NCBI GenBank assembly: GCA_964550615.1
Contig: CAZKAB010000001.1
Coordinates: 81,382 to 145,381 of the forward strand
Length of the DNA: 64,000 nucleotides
From: M55B144 sp964550615
Lineage (GTDB): Bacteria > Bipolaricaulota > Bipolaricaulia > UBA7950 > UBA9294
Reading direction: 5' to 3'
Shown: piece by piece, positions 15,980 through 24,767 of the stretch
Position numbering within the stretch: position 1 is the stretch's first letter
Layout: each line of letters begins with the position of its first letter
The notes under the pieces: model-generated
Databases searched by the model: none
The model's input: only the letters and a program-made list of their open reading frames with translations
What the model was told of the DNA's origin: nothing
Made by a program: the position numbers and the translations under genes

Positions 15980-17284
15980 TCAGTGCCGCGTGAATGCGCG
16001 CGCATGGTGGGCGATCGCCCGCGCCAGTTTACGCGGGTCGTGCTTAACCGTCTGCTTACCCTCAAGTTCAACGAACCCTAGCAGGTCGGCACTTATCACA
16101 CTAATCTGGTAGTCATTCTCCGATGGCAGATCGTTTCTCACCGGCTCTGATGACTCTTCGCGATAGCCGGCGAGGAGTTCGTCCGGGGGAAGCGCGCGGT
16201 TCACCAGAACGCTGTCGAATACGCGCAGGTCGATATACTGTGAGAGGACGGCCAGGTGGTCGCTGAGCGAGAACCCGTCGGTTTCACCTGATTGCGTCAT
16301 CAGATTACCGATCAGCATTTTCTCCGCAGCGGCAGCCTCTATCGCGTCGGCGATTCCGTCTACCAACAGATTGGGAACAACGCTTGTGAACAGACTACCT
16401 GGACCGAGAAGGATGAGGTCGGCCGTAGAAATCGCATCCAGTACGCGATAATACGGAGCGACGTTTCTCTTGGACAGTTCGATGCTCACGATCCTGCGCG
16501 GATCGGCCGTGATATGACTCTCCCCTTCCACCCACTCGGAGTCTCCCATCTGCGCCCGCAGATGAGTTTTCTCCAGCGTCGCGGGAAGCACCTTGCCCCT
16601 CACATTCAGAATATAGCTCATCTCCTCCACGGCGCGATCGAACCCTCCTGTCGCCTGTTCCAGGCCGACAAGCAAGAGGTTCCCGAGAGAATGGCCGGCA
16701 AGATCGGCCTTCCCCCAGAAGCGATGCTGAAACAGACGCGCCATCCTCTCTTCGTCCTCGGCCAACGCTAGAATGCAGTTGCGAATGTCGCCGGGAGGGA
16801 GCACATCAAGTTCTGTTCGCAACCTGCCCGAGCTACCGCCATCATCCATCACCGTTACAACGGCCGTGATGTTAGATGTCTCTTCCTTCAAACCGCGCAG
16901 GAGAGTGGATAGCCCCGTGCCGCCACCGAGAGCCACTACGTGCGGACCTCGCCGTAGTACGCGCGTACGATAGATGATCTGCGACGGCCTGTCGGCGCGC
17001 CCCGGCGCGATTGCGCGCGCCACCGACCGCACCAGTCGATAGAGAGAAAAGAAGAATCCTGTCGCGCCGATGGCAAGCGCGAGAGCCACAACAAGATGGC
17101 GAAGATATGCCTGCTGCGGAAGCAGTAGATAGAGCTTCATTACGTGCGCCTTCCCAACGGCCTCGAGCAGGGCAAGAAGGACAAGTGACATTGAGACAGC
17201 AGCAAGGATCGTCCATCGTTTGACGCGCATCCCGGGATAGAGCCAGCGAAGCGCTTGCCTAGTCCGCACAGCCCTCACCGGCAC
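15980..17284 (-). CDS. yvcK: YvcK/CofD-like protein (gluconeogenesis factor family) with N-terminal membrane anchor
   Basis: A 434-residue protein. Residues ~22-90 hold two hydrophobic segments (LAAVSMSLVLLALLEAV and LVVALALAIGATGFFFSL). The rest is a CofD-like fold: VVALGGGTGLSTLLRGLKE (nucleotide-binding loop), VTVMDDGGSSGRLR, LPPGDIRNCILAL and LGPGSLFTSVVPNLLV are the UPF0052 signatures. B. subtilis YvcK binds UDP-sugars and supports growth and cell shape on gluconeogenic carbon. The membrane-anchored form is found in several deep phyla. The likely start is GTG 17284 (or 17278), overlapping dnaE by ~26 bp; a later ATG at 17230 lacks a ribosome site. Confidence 0.9.
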   Translation of the reverse strand: MPVRAVRTRQALRWLYPGMRVKRWTILAAVSMSLVLLALLEAVGKAHVMKLYLLLPQQAYLRHLVVALALAIGATGFFFSLYRLVRSVARAIAPGRADRPSQIIYRTRVLRRGPHVVALGGGTGLSTLLRGLKEETSNITAVVTVMDDGGSSGRLRTELDVLPPGDIRNCILALAEDEERMARLFQHRFWGKADLAGHSLGNLLLVGLEQATGGFDRAVEEMSYILNVRGKVLPATLEKTHLRAQMGDSEWVEGESHITADPRRIVSIELSKRNVAPYYRVLDAISTADLILLGPGSLFTSVVPNLLVDGIADAIEAAAAEKMLIGNLMTQSGETDGFSLSDHLAVLSQYIDLRVFDSVLVNRALPPDELLAGYREESSEPVRNDLPSENDYQISVISADLLGFVELEGKQTVKHDPRKLARAIAHHARAFTRH

Positions 17285-20200
17285 GCACCTGCACGCATCC
17301 GGCGCCCAGGATTTCTTCGAACCGCTCTTTCAACGCATTACATGGATTGACGGAGAATTCCTTACCCGCACGCACCATGAAACCGCCTTCTCCGTCGGCC
17401 ACGCGGAGAATAAGCGGGGAACTGCCAGGAAATTCCCGCGCCAACGATCGCAACCGTCCCAGTCGAGTCGCGTCGATATCGTCTTCAGCAAGAGTGACAC
17501 TCACCGCGAGGTTCATGCGCTCGGGAAGACGGTCAAGGGAAAGCACTTCCTCCGCAATCAGGTTGACTTCTCCGTTGCGACGCCCAACAGAAACGCGTAA
17601 CGCTGCGAAGCTGTCTTCGGCGAGAAACTGCAAGGCGTTCTCCAAGACGCGCGGAAAGACAGTGACCTCGGCCTCGTCAGCACTGTCGCTAACGGTGACG
17701 AACGCCATCTGATCGCCCTTCCTCGTGGCAATACACCGCATCGCAGTAACTCTGCCTCCGAGCATCGCCGTCTGGCCTTCACGCAGGTCGGAGACATCAG
17801 CGAGCGGCCGGCAGTAAAGCGAGAGGATTTCGCGGTATTGTTCGATCGGATCGGCGCTGATGTACAGTCCCAGGAGCTCCTTCTCGAACCGAAGAAGATC
17901 ATCCTGCGCAAACTCGGTCTCAGGTACTGTGGGATCGATGGCTTCTTTCGCCGATCCGCCGAAAAACGATTGTTGTCCGCTATGCCGCTCGTGACACGCG
18001 ACCTGCATCATCTCCATCCCCTGCGATACGTGTTGCAGCAGTCCGCGGCGGGATGACCCGAAACCGTCAAACGCGCCCGCCTTGATCAGCGCCTCCAATG
18101 TCTCTCGATCGACCGTGTCAACGCGGCGACAGAGATCGAAGAACGAGGAGAAGCCATCGCCGCGTGCGTCAAGGATTGCGGCAACCGCACCGGCGCCAAC
18201 ATTCTTGACCGCCGCCAGCCCGAATCGGATCCGCCGATCTGCGCCCGGGGTAAAGCTCGCCTCACTCTCATTGATGTCCGGCGGGAGGACATCAATCTCC
18301 ATCCGCCGACACTGGCTGATGTATGCGGCGACCTTGTCCAAATCTCCCTGCACGCTCGCCAGCAGGCTTGCCATGAAGTGGGTTGGGTAGTTGGCCTTGA
18401 GATACGCAGTCCAGTAGGAAACAAACGCGTAGGCGGTGGTGTGCGATTTGTTGAACCCGTAGCGGGAAAACTTCTCCATGTCGTCGAAAGACTGCGTGGC
18501 AATCTGCTTGGAAATGTCGTTTTTCAGACATCCGGCAATGAATTTCTCACGCATGCTCGCCATGATGTTCTTCTTCTTCTTCCCCATTGCCTTTCTGAGA
18601 ATATCGGCCTCGGCAAGCGTGAATCCCGCAAGTTTCTGCGCCATCAACATTACCTGATCCTGATAGATGGGAAGCCCGTATGTCTCTTCAAGAACTTCCT
18701 TGAGACTCGGGTGGGGATATGAGACCTTCTGCCGCCCGTGGCGACGGGCAACGTAATCGTCTGTCATTCCACTCTCCAACGGGCCCGGACGATACAGAGC
18801 AAGAAGAGCAATTAAATCTTCGAATCGATCCGGCTGCACTCTCCGGATCAAAGAGGTCATGCCACTGCTTTCAAGCTGAAAAATCCCAGCTGTCTCTCCC
18901 GCCCTGACCAACTCGTAGGTCTTCTCATCGTCGAGCGGTACTTTGTCGAGATCAACCTCCACCCCCGCATGATCGCGGAGCGAGGCGCAGGTCTCATCGA
19001 GCAACGTGAGATTGCGCAGGCCGAGGAAGTCGAACTTGAGCAGACCGATCGATTCGACATCCGTCATGTCGTACTGTGTCACGATCTCGCCATCACTCAG
19101 ACGGAGAAGCGGCACGTGCGCCTGCAACGGACGTGCGGCTATAACCACTCCGGCAGCATGGGTGGAGGAATTGCGCGTGAGCCCCTCCAGACGGTAGCCG
19201 ATATCGATGATCCGCTTGACCTCAGGATCGTTGTCACACAGGCTTCTTAGCTCCGCCACGCCCTCGACAGCCGCTCGCAGCTTGAGCCCGTACGGGATGA
19301 GTTTTGCCAGTCGGTCAGTCGTTCCGTAGGGCACTCCGAGCACACGCCCCACGTCGCGAACTACGCTGCGCGCCGCCATCCGGTCGTAGGTCGCGATCTG
19401 TGCGGTGCGATCTCGTCCATACTTCTGCTGCACATACGAGATCACTTGATCCCGACCTTTAACACAGAAATCGATGTCGAAGTCCGGCATACTCACGCGA
19501 TCCGGATTGAGGAATCGTTCGAAAATCAGGTTGTAGCGCAACGGGTCGACCCGGGTAATCCCGAGGCAGTACGAAACAAGGCTCCCGGCAGCAGAACCAC
19601 GCCCTGGCCCGACCGGAATATGATTCTCACGCGAGAAACGGATGAAATCCCAAACAATTAGGAAGTACGTAGCGTACTGCATCCGCTCGATCACGCCCAG
19701 TTCATATTCCAACCGCTCTTCCACCGTCGTGGTCAGTTCTCCATACAGGTCTCGTGCCCCACGGTAGGCAAGATCATGCAGGCGCGCATCGGCGGTCACG
19801 CCCTCAGGGAGAGAGAATGGAGGGATGACAGTGTGGCCGAATACCACTTCCAGATTGCATCGATCGGCAATCTTGCGCGTGTTTTCTATCGCCTCCGGTA
19901 CGTCGGCAAACAGTTCCTCCATCTCGCGCGGCGAACGAAAGTGGAACCCGTCGCCGTCGAATCTCATCCGATCTTCATCGGTTATCTTCTTGTTGGCGCG
20001 GATGTTCAATAGGACCTCGTGCGCCAACCGGTCCTCCGGCGTCAGATAGTGGGTGTCGTTCGTCGCCACAAGCGGGAGATCGAGATCGCGGGCAAGGCCA
20101 ACAAGCTTCTCGCGCAACACCCGATCCGACTCCGTGCCATGATCTTGCAGTTCGAGGTAGAAGTTCTCCGCACCGAAGATGTCGGCATACTCGCCTGCGG

Positions 20201-20675
20201 CATCTCGTGCCGCCTGTTCGCGCCCGGCCAACAACAGCCGAGGAACTTCCCCGCTCTGACACGCAGAAAGTGCTATCAGCCCCTCTCTGTGTTGTCTCAG
20301 CAGCTCCTTGTCGGCACGCGGCTTGTAGTAGAAACCTTCTGTCTGTGCGAGGCTTACGATGGAGACAAGATTCTCGTATCCTTGCGCATCGGTCGCCAGC
20401 AGTACGAGATGATAGTACTTGTCGCCGTTCTGCGCCTTGAGATCGCGTCTATCGCCTGGCGCAACGTAGATCTCGCAACCGATGATCGGTTTGATCCCGC
20501 GGCGCTTTGCCTCGCGATAGAACTTGATCGCGCCACTCATCACTCCGTGATCGGTAATGGCAAGCGAATCCATCCCATACTCGGCCGTGCGGTCGAGAAG
20601 ATCAGCGATCTTGCAGGATGAGTCGAGGATGCTGTATTCGGAATGCGTGTGAAGATGAACGAATCGCTCAGCCAA
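17259..20675 (-). CDS. dnaE: DNA polymerase III alpha subunit
   Basis: A 1138-residue replicative polymerase of the DnaE type. The PHP domain is at the N-terminus (FVHLHTHSEYSILDSSCKI, SLAITDHGVMSG) with its metal-binding His/Asp residues intact, so it may proofread. The palm has catalytic Asp residues in MPDFDIDFC; the fingers region has the GFNKSHTTAYAFVSYW block; beta-binding and HhH segments follow, then a C-terminal OB fold (AMLGGRVTAMRC). The start is TTG 20675, after AAGGGGATTAGGG; it lies 2 nt past the ftsB stop. The shorter DnaE1 length and the absence of a 3'-5' exonuclease insert exclude PolC. Confidence 0.97.
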   Translation of the reverse strand: MAERFVHLHTHSEYSILDSSCKIADLLDRTAEYGMDSLAITDHGVMSGAIKFYREAKRRGIKPIIGCEIYVAPGDRRDLKAQNGDKYYHLVLLATDAQGYENLVSIVSLAQTEGFYYKPRADKELLRQHREGLIALSACQSGEVPRLLLAGREQAARDAAGEYADIFGAENFYLELQDHGTESDRVLREKLVGLARDLDLPLVATNDTHYLTPEDRLAHEVLLNIRANKKITDEDRMRFDGDGFHFRSPREMEELFADVPEAIENTRKIADRCNLEVVFGHTVIPPFSLPEGVTADARLHDLAYRGARDLYGELTTTVEERLEYELGVIERMQYATYFLIVWDFIRFSRENHIPVGPGRGSAAGSLVSYCLGITRVDPLRYNLIFERFLNPDRVSMPDFDIDFCVKGRDQVISYVQQKYGRDRTAQIATYDRMAARSVVRDVGRVLGVPYGTTDRLAKLIPYGLKLRAAVEGVAELRSLCDNDPEVKRIIDIGYRLEGLTRNSSTHAAGVVIAARPLQAHVPLLRLSDGEIVTQYDMTDVESIGLLKFDFLGLRNLTLLDETCASLRDHAGVEVDLDKVPLDDEKTYELVRAGETAGIFQLESSGMTSLIRRVQPDRFEDLIALLALYRPGPLESGMTDDYVARRHGRQKVSYPHPSLKEVLEETYGLPIYQDQVMLMAQKLAGFTLAEADILRKAMGKKKKNIMASMREKFIAGCLKNDISKQIATQSFDDMEKFSRYGFNKSHTTAYAFVSYWTAYLKANYPTHFMASLLASVQGDLDKVAAYISQCRRMEIDVLPPDINESEASFTPGADRRIRFGLAAVKNVGAGAVAAILDARGDGFSSFFDLCRRVDTVDRETLEALIKAGAFDGFGSSRRGLLQHVSQGMEMMQVACHERHSGQQSFFGGSAKEAIDPTVPETEFAQDDLLRFEKELLGLYISADPIEQYREILSLYCRPLADVSDLREGQTAMLGGRVTAMRCIATRKGDQMAFVTVSDSADEAEVTVFPRVLENALQFLAEDSFAALRVSVGRRNGEVNLIAEEVLSLDRLPERMNLAVSVTLAEDDIDATRLGRLRSLAREFPGSSPLILRVADGEGGFMVRAGKEFSVNPCNALKERFEEILGAGCVQVRAGEGCAD

Positions 20676-20677
20676 CC

Positions 20678-20992
20678 CTAATCCCCTTCGATAAAGATGA
20701 CCTTCTCCTCCCCCGGTTTCACCAATCCCAGCTTGTCGCGCGCAATCCGTTCAATTGTTTCCAAATCATCGCGGTTGGAGAACTGGGCGCGCAAATCGGC
20801 CTGTTCGGTTAGTGCAACAGCTTCCTCTGCGCTGAGATCCGCCACCTGATACCGCAATAGGTTGATAGTAACAAACCGAACGGCATAGAGAGAGGCAAGG
20901 AGAAGGAACACAAGCACAGCCACCCAAACCAAGGCATGCCGCCCTCTTCGGGGTGCTTGCTGTGAATGCCAAGCGTTTTCATACACGCGCAT
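20678..20992 (-). CDS. ftsB: Septum formation initiator FtsB/DivIC family protein
   Basis: A 104-residue bitopic membrane protein: a basic N-terminal tail, one transmembrane helix (ALVWVAVLVFLLLASLYAV, residues ~20-38), a coiled-coil stretch (VADLSAEEAVALTEQADLRAQF) and the family C-terminal motif IERIARDKLGLVKPGEEKV. FtsB/DivIC links the divisome core with FtsL and FtsQ. It sits right after eno on the same strand; eno-ftsB adjacency is conserved in many bacteria and supports the call. DivIC versus FtsB cannot be decided by sequence alone. Confidence 0.92.
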   Translation of the reverse strand: MRVYENAWHSQQAPRRGRHALVWVAVLVFLLLASLYAVRFVTINLLRYQVADLSAEEAVALTEQADLRAQFSNRDDLETIERIARDKLGLVKPGEEKVIFIEGD

Positions 20993-21024
20993 TCCCCCCT
21001 CTCCTTACCCCACCCGTGTCTATT

Positions 21025-22302
21025 CTACGGTCGAAAGCGCGCCGGCCAACTGGCCAGCTCGAGTTCGTACTCCTCTTCGATACGCATGAGACGATTGTAC
21101 TTCGCTACCCGCTCGCTGCGCGAAATCGATCCACTCTTCAGCTGTCCGCAGGCCATCCCGGTCGCGAGATCTGCGATCGATGTGTCTTCGGTTTCGCCGG
21201 ATCGGTGCGAAACCACACACGTGTAGCCGGCGAAATGCGCTATGTTCATCGTCGTGATCGTCTCCGAGACCGATCCTACCTGATTGAGTTTGATCAACAC
21301 CGAGTTGGCGATCCCCTCTTTAATTCCATGCCGAAGCCGGTCTGGGTTGGTTACGAAGTTGTCGTCTCCGACAATTTGGATCTTTCCCCCCAGCTCGCGG
21401 GTGATGACCTTCCATCCTGCCTCGTCATCCTCAGCTACTCCATCCTCGATCGATACGATGGGGTACTGCGCAACCCATTCCTTGTACACGGAAACCAATT
21501 CATCGGCGGATAGTTCGTTGACGCTGCCGTCGATGGTGAATTTGTACGTACGATCGTAGAAGCTGTTCGCCGCGGAATCGAGCGCTAGTGCGACATCCGC
21601 ACCCGGGCGGTAACCGCTCTTCTCAATCGCTTCTACGAGAAGTGAAAGCGCCTCTTTGTTGTCATCGAGATTGGGAGCGAATCCACCCTCATCGCCAACG
21701 GCGGTGGAGAGACCTTTACCTTTCAATATCCCCTTCAATGTATGGAAGACCTCGGAGCAGTAGCGGACCGCCTCGTGAATCGTCGGAGCGCCGATCGGGA
21801 CGAGCATGAATTCCTGAACATCAACGTTGTTATCTGCGTGCGCTCCGCCGTTCAGCACGTTCATCAGCGGCAAAGGAAGAAGAGGCTCGCGGGCGCCCGC
21901 GATGTATCGGAACAGAGGAAGATCCAGGCTGGCCGCGGCAGCATGTGCCGTAGCCAATGACACACCAAGTATGGCGTTTGCCCCCAGGCGGCTCTTGTTG
22001 CTGGTTCCATCGAGATCGATCAGCATGCGATCAAGCTTATCCTGCGCCAGCGCATCCTGTCCGACGACGACCGGGGCAATCTCCTCGATCACGTTTCTCA
22101 CCGCTTGTCTGACGCCACGACCATGAAACCTAGCCGTGTCTCCGTCACGCAGCTCAAGCGCCTCGTGTGCGCCGGTCGATGCCCCGGACGGAACCGCGGC
22201 CCTTCCAAAGGTACCGTCCTCCAAGACAATATCGACCTCAACGGTCGGGTTCCCGCGAGAATCGAGGATCTCACGCGCAAAAACATCTTCTATCAGTAGC
22301 AT
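21025..22302 (-). CDS. eno: Enolase
   Basis: A 425-residue glycolytic/gluconeogenic enzyme converting 2-phosphoglycerate to phosphoenolpyruvate. It begins LIEDVFAREILDSRGNPTVEVD and contains SGASTGAHEALELRDGD (substrate loop), metal ligands in ALALDSAANSF, SIEDGVAEDD and IVGDDNFVTN, the catalytic Lys in SVLIKLNQVGSVSET, and the His/Ser block VVSHRSGETEDT. ATG 22302 lies 5 nt after GGAGG; upstream in-frame starts translate that site. It has its own promoter and leads the eno-ftsB-dnaE-yvcK series. Confidence 0.98.
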   Translation of the reverse strand: MLLIEDVFAREILDSRGNPTVEVDIVLEDGTFGRAAVPSGASTGAHEALELRDGDTARFHGRGVRQAVRNVIEEIAPVVVGQDALAQDKLDRMLIDLDGTSNKSRLGANAILGVSLATAHAAAASLDLPLFRYIAGAREPLLPLPLMNVLNGGAHADNNVDVQEFMLVPIGAPTIHEAVRYCSEVFHTLKGILKGKGLSTAVGDEGGFAPNLDDNKEALSLLVEAIEKSGYRPGADVALALDSAANSFYDRTYKFTIDGSVNELSADELVSVYKEWVAQYPIVSIEDGVAEDDEAGWKVITRELGGKIQIVGDDNFVTNPDRLRHGIKEGIANSVLIKLNQVGSVSETITTMNIAHFAGYTCVVSHRSGETEDTSIADLATGMACGQLKSGSISRSERVAKYNRLMRIEEEYELELASWPARFRP

Positions 22303-22331
22303 ATGTTCCTCCATTGATCTCTTTCTCAAGG

Positions 22332-22360
22332 AGTATAATCCCCGTCGCGCAGGCGAACAA
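22332..22360 (-). promoter_or_regulatory. Promoter of eno
   Basis: Minus strand: TTGTTC (22360-22355), 17 bp, TATACT (22337-22332), predicting a start ~22325 and a ~23-nt leader with the eno ribosome site. The -35 is the same hexamer as in the tig promoter. Confidence 0.6.
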
Positions 22361-22382
22361 CGACAGTAGTCGCAAACAAAAA

Positions 22383-22406
22383 GGGGGACCGATTTCTCGG
22401 TCCCCC
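22383..22406 (-). terminator. Intrinsic terminator after the peptide-binding protein gene
   Basis: A perfect 10-bp GC-rich stem (GGGGGACCGA with TCGGTCCCCC) and a 4-nt loop. On the minus strand it is followed by TTTTTGTTTG. It lies 25 nt past the stop at 22431 and isolates that gene from eno. Confidence 0.88.
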
Positions 22407-22430
22407 GTAACCTATCTCCGAAATATCCAG

Positions 22431-23984
22431 CTAGTCTTTATAGATGTTCCATAGTTGGATATCCATCGTGATGTTAAGTACTGTGCCATGGACGCCTGGC
22501 AGGGACGCAATAACCATCTCATCCGTCATTGCCCACAACGGAATGAACGGTACGTCCTGCACGCTGAGGATCTGAATCGCCTTGTACAGGAGTGATCGTT
22601 TCGTAACGTCGGCCGTAGTCGTCGCTACATCCATGATCGCTTTGTATGCTTCGTAGTTCGGGTCATGGTTGAAGAACGTTCCCAGGCTTTCCGGTGACTC
22701 GGTAGTCCACGGAGCAAGGAAGTTCGATGACTCAAGATAGTCCGGGTGCCAACCGAGGAGGAACATATCAAATCCACCGGAGGACATCCGCTCGGTGTAC
22801 GCGCCCCACTCGAGCATCTGGATCGAAATATCGATCATTCCGGTTTCCTCGAGACTCCCCTTGATGACTGTCGCTACGTCACCCTCGGTGGTACCGTAAT
22901 GCTTGGGCGTGTACCACAGGTTGAGCTTGAGCGGGTTGGCTTCGGAGTACCCGGCTTCCTTGAGCAAGAACCTCGCCTGTTCCAGGTCGCGGTGCGGGAA
23001 GACATTGATGGCGCCGAAGAACGGTGGGTCTACCATAGGCACCATGGTGTAGATAGGATCAACGGTTCCGCTGAAGACCTGGTCGACCAGCGCAGCACGA
23101 TCGACCGCATAGGTGATCGCTTGGCGCACAAGTGGATTGTCGACCGGCGGCTGCGTAACGTTGAACAGCAAGTAACGCACGCCAGGACTCGGCGGGTAGA
23201 AGTTAACGTTGACGTTCGGGTCATCTTCCAAGCTCTTAATGTCCTGCGGGCTCAGAGTGCGGAAGATGAAATCGACATCGCCGGACTCGATTGCAGCACG
23301 TAGCGCAGCCGCGTCAGAGTACATCTTCTCGATGACGTCCTTCGTCTTTGGTGCGGCGCCATAGTAGCCGTCGTATGCCTCGTACTTCACGTACTGGTCA
23401 GGCACGTACTCAACGAGCTTGTACGGGCCGGTTCCGGCGTAAACGCCCTTGGCGAAGTCGTCCGCCGGAGTGGTCTTCGGCGAATAAATGAGCGCTGGTG
23501 CCAATTCCTGCGACATGCGAAGCAGGAAGATTGCATCAGGCTGTGTAAGCGTAATCTGCACAGTCAACGGATCGATGACATCAATGTGATCGATTACGCC
23601 TTTGATGAGACCGACGCCGCCTTCAGGCCCATCGAGGCGTATCGTGCGGTCGAGCGACCATTTCACCGCCGCGGCATCGCACGCCGCTCCATCCCAGAAC
23701 GTGATCCCGGGACGAATGTGGAATGTGTATACGGTGCCGTCTGTGGAAACGTCCCAGGACTCGGCAATCGCCCCTTTAAGTTCGAGGGTCTCGTCGTCCA
23801 GTTTCATCAGGGCGTCTGTCGTAGCACGCAGCACGTGCCAACTGAAGTGATCGTAGCTATTGGCGAATGACAGCTCAGTGACTCGGTCCGTCGTCCCCAT
23901 AATCAGCGGCTCCGCCGCTGACGCCAAGACAGGGACAACAACCAATAGTCCCAGTACAAGCAAAACACCTAGCAGTTTCTTCAT
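22431..23984 (-). CDS. Peptide/nickel-type ABC transporter substrate-binding protein
   Basis: A 517-residue exported binding protein of solute-binding family 5 (DppA/OppA). Residues 1-22 are a signal peptide (LLGVLLVLGLLVVVPVLASA). Family features include VYTFHIRPGITFWDGAACDAAAVKWSLDR, NPLVRQAITYAVDRAALVDQVFSG and GFDMFLLGWHPDYLESSNFL. No lipobox cysteine follows the signal, so it is probably a free or signal-anchored protein. ATG 23984 has AAGGAGGT 7 nt upstream. It has its own consensus promoter (24152-24180) and terminator (22383-22406), and lies apart from its likely permeases (24768-26682), with a divergent zinc-ribbon gene between. No Dpp-type ATPase genes are in the window. Confidence 0.93.
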   Translation of the reverse strand: MKKLLGVLLVLGLLVVVPVLASAAEPLIMGTTDRVTELSFANSYDHFSWHVLRATTDALMKLDDETLELKGAIAESWDVSTDGTVYTFHIRPGITFWDGAACDAAAVKWSLDRTIRLDGPEGGVGLIKGVIDHIDVIDPLTVQITLTQPDAIFLLRMSQELAPALIYSPKTTPADDFAKGVYAGTGPYKLVEYVPDQYVKYEAYDGYYGAAPKTKDVIEKMYSDAAALRAAIESGDVDFIFRTLSPQDIKSLEDDPNVNVNFYPPSPGVRYLLFNVTQPPVDNPLVRQAITYAVDRAALVDQVFSGTVDPIYTMVPMVDPPFFGAINVFPHRDLEQARFLLKEAGYSEANPLKLNLWYTPKHYGTTEGDVATVIKGSLEETGMIDISIQMLEWGAYTERMSSGGFDMFLLGWHPDYLESSNFLAPWTTESPESLGTFFNHDPNYEAYKAIMDVATTTADVTKRSLLYKAIQILSVQDVPFIPLWAMTDEMVIASLPGVHGTVLNITMDIQLWNIYKD

Positions 23985-24151
23985 CTTATTTACCTCCTTA
24001 ACATTGCAATTGCCTCTCTCCCTTCCTGCAACTATACAATACGTGCCAAACACCACCTCCCAACACAGCGCTTATCCCTTATGATGCAACAGGGAGAGCC
24101 CTGCTACTTACAATCCGTAGACTTATCGTCGTCTTTTTGGAGTGCTCCGGT

Positions 24152-24180
24152 ATTATACCACAAAGTAAGTCAATTGTCAA
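24152..24180 (-). promoter_or_regulatory. Consensus promoter of the peptide-binding protein gene
   Basis: Minus strand: a perfect TTGACA (24180-24175), a 17-bp spacer and a perfect TATAAT (24157-24152). The predicted start near 24145 leaves a ~160-nt 5' leader that includes a small hairpin (GCAGGG-CTCT-CCCTGT, near 24095). It is back-to-back with the promoter at 24197-24225. Confidence 0.85.
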
Positions 24181-24213
24181 CCATCTGGTAATACACTTGA
24201 CGTATGACAATTG
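24171..24213. repeat. Inverted repeat between divergent promoters, possible operator
   Basis: CAATTGTCA (24171-24179) is repeated in perfect inverted form as TGACAATTG (24205-24213), 34 bp centre to centre. One arm covers the -35 of the minus promoter and the other lies in the spacer of the plus promoter, so one dimeric regulator could act on both. Part of the match may reflect the TTGACA element itself. Confidence 0.5.
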
Positions 24214-24225
24214 GAGTGATATACT
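24197..24225 (+). promoter_or_regulatory. Promoter of the zinc-ribbon gene
   Basis: TTGACG (24197-24202), a 17-bp spacer and TATACT (24220-24225). Initiation is expected at ~24232, only ~4 nt before ATG 24236, so the mRNA would be nearly leaderless. There is no usable Shine-Dalgarno sequence. Confidence 0.75.
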
Positions 24226-24235
24226 GTATGGTGAG

Positions 24236-24400
24236 ATGGCAAAAATTAGGCTTGAGGGGTATCGGTGTGAGCGGTGCGGGCATGAGTGGGTGCCGCGCAA
24301 CAAGGAAGAGAAGCCACTTGTATGCCCGAAGTGCAAGAGTCCATACTGGAACAGGCCCAGGGGATCTGACCTGTCGCATCGTGGGGAGCGGGAGAAGTGA
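24236..24400 (+). CDS. Small double-CxxC zinc-ribbon protein
   Basis: A 54-residue protein. After MAKIRLEGYR come two knuckles, CERCGHEW and CPKCKSPYW, spaced for one zinc ribbon. Similar stand-alone ribbons (x-C-x-x-CGHEW-x-P-R ... CPKCKSPYW-x-x-P) are common in archaea and in some deep bacteria; from memory they tend to accompany toxin-antitoxin-like or regulatory genes, but no function is established. ATG 24236 is just downstream of a consensus promoter; an in-frame extension back to TTG 24137 would run through the promoter and is rejected. It is encoded between dpp-like permeases and their binding protein, on the opposite strand. Confidence 0.75.
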   Translation: MAKIRLEGYRCERCGHEWVPRNKEEKPLVCPKCKSPYWNRPRGSDLSHRGEREK

Positions 24401-24540
24401 GTGCAAAGCTTGATACGATCCAACATCGTGCCTGCATGGACCTCTTGTCTTCGACGACGGATGGCACGGCTCAATTGGTGGCATCTTCCACACCATACAA
24501 CCTTGGCAAGGAATACGAAACACTGAAAGCACCAGTTTAG
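24397..24540 (+). CDS. Small hypothetical protein coupled to the zinc-ribbon gene
   Basis: A 47-codon frame starts at GTG 24397, overlapping the zinc-ribbon stop as GTGA, the usual arrangement of coupled genes. The product reads VSAKLDTIQHRACMDLL and ends NLGKEYETLKAPV; I do not recognise it. It could be a genuine small partner, the remnant of a longer decayed gene, or chance. No independent ribosome site is visible. The next ~227 nt to 24767 hold no gene that I can support, only a small hairpin (CACCCTTTCGGGTG near 24575). Confidence 0.35.
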   Translation: MSAKLDTIQHRACMDLLSSTTDGTAQLVASSTPYNLGKEYETLKAPV

Positions 24541-24767
24541 CAGCGTAGAGCCTCGACGGAATGTGTGCGCACCCTTTCGGGTGAAGGTTCACTAGGTGTG
24601 ACGGGTTGGAGCCATATCAGACAAGGGCTGTCTCGTTCCGCTCGATGACCCTGCCATGGGCTGCGTTCAAGCGTTCAGCCGACTAGTCCAAGGGATAGAC
24701 CTCTTCTACACGGTTTTCGAAATGCTAGACTTACTCAGCTCTACTCTAGCACTCGCACTATTCGATG

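Noticed and set aside
24137..24235. N-terminal extension of the zinc-ribbon protein from TTG 24137
   Set aside because: Would code through both promoters and the inverted repeat.
24723..24751. TGCTAGA/TCTAGCA inverted repeat after the DppC-like gene
   Set aside because: Weak 7-bp AT-rich stem with a long loop and no T-run; not enough for a terminator call.
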